Source: an uncultured Pseudomonadota bacterium
GTDB lineage: Bacteria > SAR324 > NAC60-12
DNA length: 5,276 nt
Assembly (NCBI GenBank): GCA_913056375.1
Contig: CAJXNF010000236.1
Span: forward strand, 1 to 5,276
Direction: 5' to 3'
Below the pieces are notes generated by a model. That model saw only the letters and a list, made by a program, of their open reading frames with translations. It was not told the DNA's origin and made no database searches. The translations under genes were made by a program, and so were the position numbers. Below, piece after piece: positions 5,200 to 5,276 of this stretch; the stretch's first letter is position 1, and each line of letters starts with the position of its first letter.

Positions 5200-5276
5200 T
5201 AGATAGATCCTTGGCCTATGTCACTCGCCCCCACGATTGGAGGATCAGGTCCGCGGAAAAAAACCATAGAGGAAAA
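5200..5276. repeat. Terminal direct repeat, right copy (77 bp, exact)
   Basis: This is the second copy of bases 1-77. Joining the two copies gives a circle of 5199 bp in which the polypurine tract, the LTR and the gag leader are contiguous. Confidence 0.95.

Larger units (their letters stand above)
4938..5223 (-). repeat. Candidate LTR (about 286 bp)
   Basis: On the minus strand the segment begins TGACATAGGC, directly after a G-rich polypurine tract, and ends GCTTAGGTCA. The first ten bases and the reverse complement of the last ten (TGACCTAAGC) match at eight positions, giving the TG...CA form and imperfect terminal inverted repeats expected of an LTR. Inside are repeated short motifs, several ACGT cores and A/T-rich stretches such as ATTAAAATAA (around 5060) and TATTTTATTCG (around 4970) that could serve as promoter or poly(A) signals, but U3, R and U5 cannot be divided with confidence. 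Only one LTR is present, so the edges cannot be proved by comparing two copies. The segment at 1-24 repeats the LTR start because of the window's end redundancy. Confidence 0.5.
1..5276 (-). mobile_element. Ty3/gypsy-type LTR retrotransposon, circularly permuted with a single LTR
   Basis: The whole window is one retroelement read on the minus strand. Gag and Pol are adjacent and in the same orientation, and Pol has the order protease, reverse transcriptase, RNase H, integrase, which is the order that separates Ty3/gypsy elements from Ty1/copia elements (where integrase precedes reverse transcriptase). A polypurine tract, a candidate LTR and a leader occupy the noncoding part between the pol stop and the gag start across the window ends. 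No env, chromodomain or flanking host gene is visible. All catalytic residues of pol are present and the 1179-codon frame is uninterrupted, so the element looks recently active apart from the gag frame and stop anomalies. The host is inferred to be a diatom or other stramenopile from the style of the integrase and of the Gag knuckle; this was not tested by search. Confidence 0.93.

Noticed and set aside
1..5276. Circular DNA virus or plasmid
   Set aside because: There is no Rep, capsid or origin; gag-pol with integrase and a polypurine tract fully explains the unit.

Overview
The window holds one LTR retrotransposon of the Ty3/gypsy type (Metaviridae-like), lying entirely on the minus strand, and no host gene is visible. 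The pol order is protease, reverse transcriptase, RNase H, integrase. Several features resemble gypsy-like elements I know from diatoms and related stramenopile algae: the integrase motif NPQANAILERIHQ, a long insertion in the integrase core, the C-terminal HTNGT...LNIRR region, and a Gag knuckle of the form C-x2-C-x9-H-x4-C. A eukaryotic, probably stramenopile, host is therefore inferred. That placement rests on remembered family patterns, not on a search.

Layout in the sense of the element, right to left: a candidate LTR (5223 to 4938), a 5' leader (4937 to 4729), gag in two overlapping frames (4728 to 4222 and 4309 to 3878), a 114-base spacer without stop codons, pol (3763 to 224), a 3' untranslated stretch (223 to 36), and a polypurine tract (35 to 25) that runs straight into the LTR start at 24. 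There is no env-like third gene. The first 77 bases of the window are repeated exactly as the last 77. This repeat crosses the LTR edge into the polypurine tract and 3' UTR, so it is not the LTR itself. It looks like the overlap left when an assembler closes a circle, giving a 5199-base circular unit with a single LTR. That could be a true 1-LTR circle or, more likely, the collapse of two near-identical LTRs.

Expression seems to need two recoding events or to carry two lesions. Gag changes frame by -1 at a run of seven A residues between its capsid-like and nucleocapsid-like parts. The gag stop (UGA) is in the same frame as pol, with 38 sense codons between the stop and the pol ATG, so readthrough would yield one Gag-Pol protein of about 1501 residues. 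Gag uses almost only G/C-ending lysine codons while pol prefers AAA, with the change close to the gag stop, which hints at different histories for the two modules.
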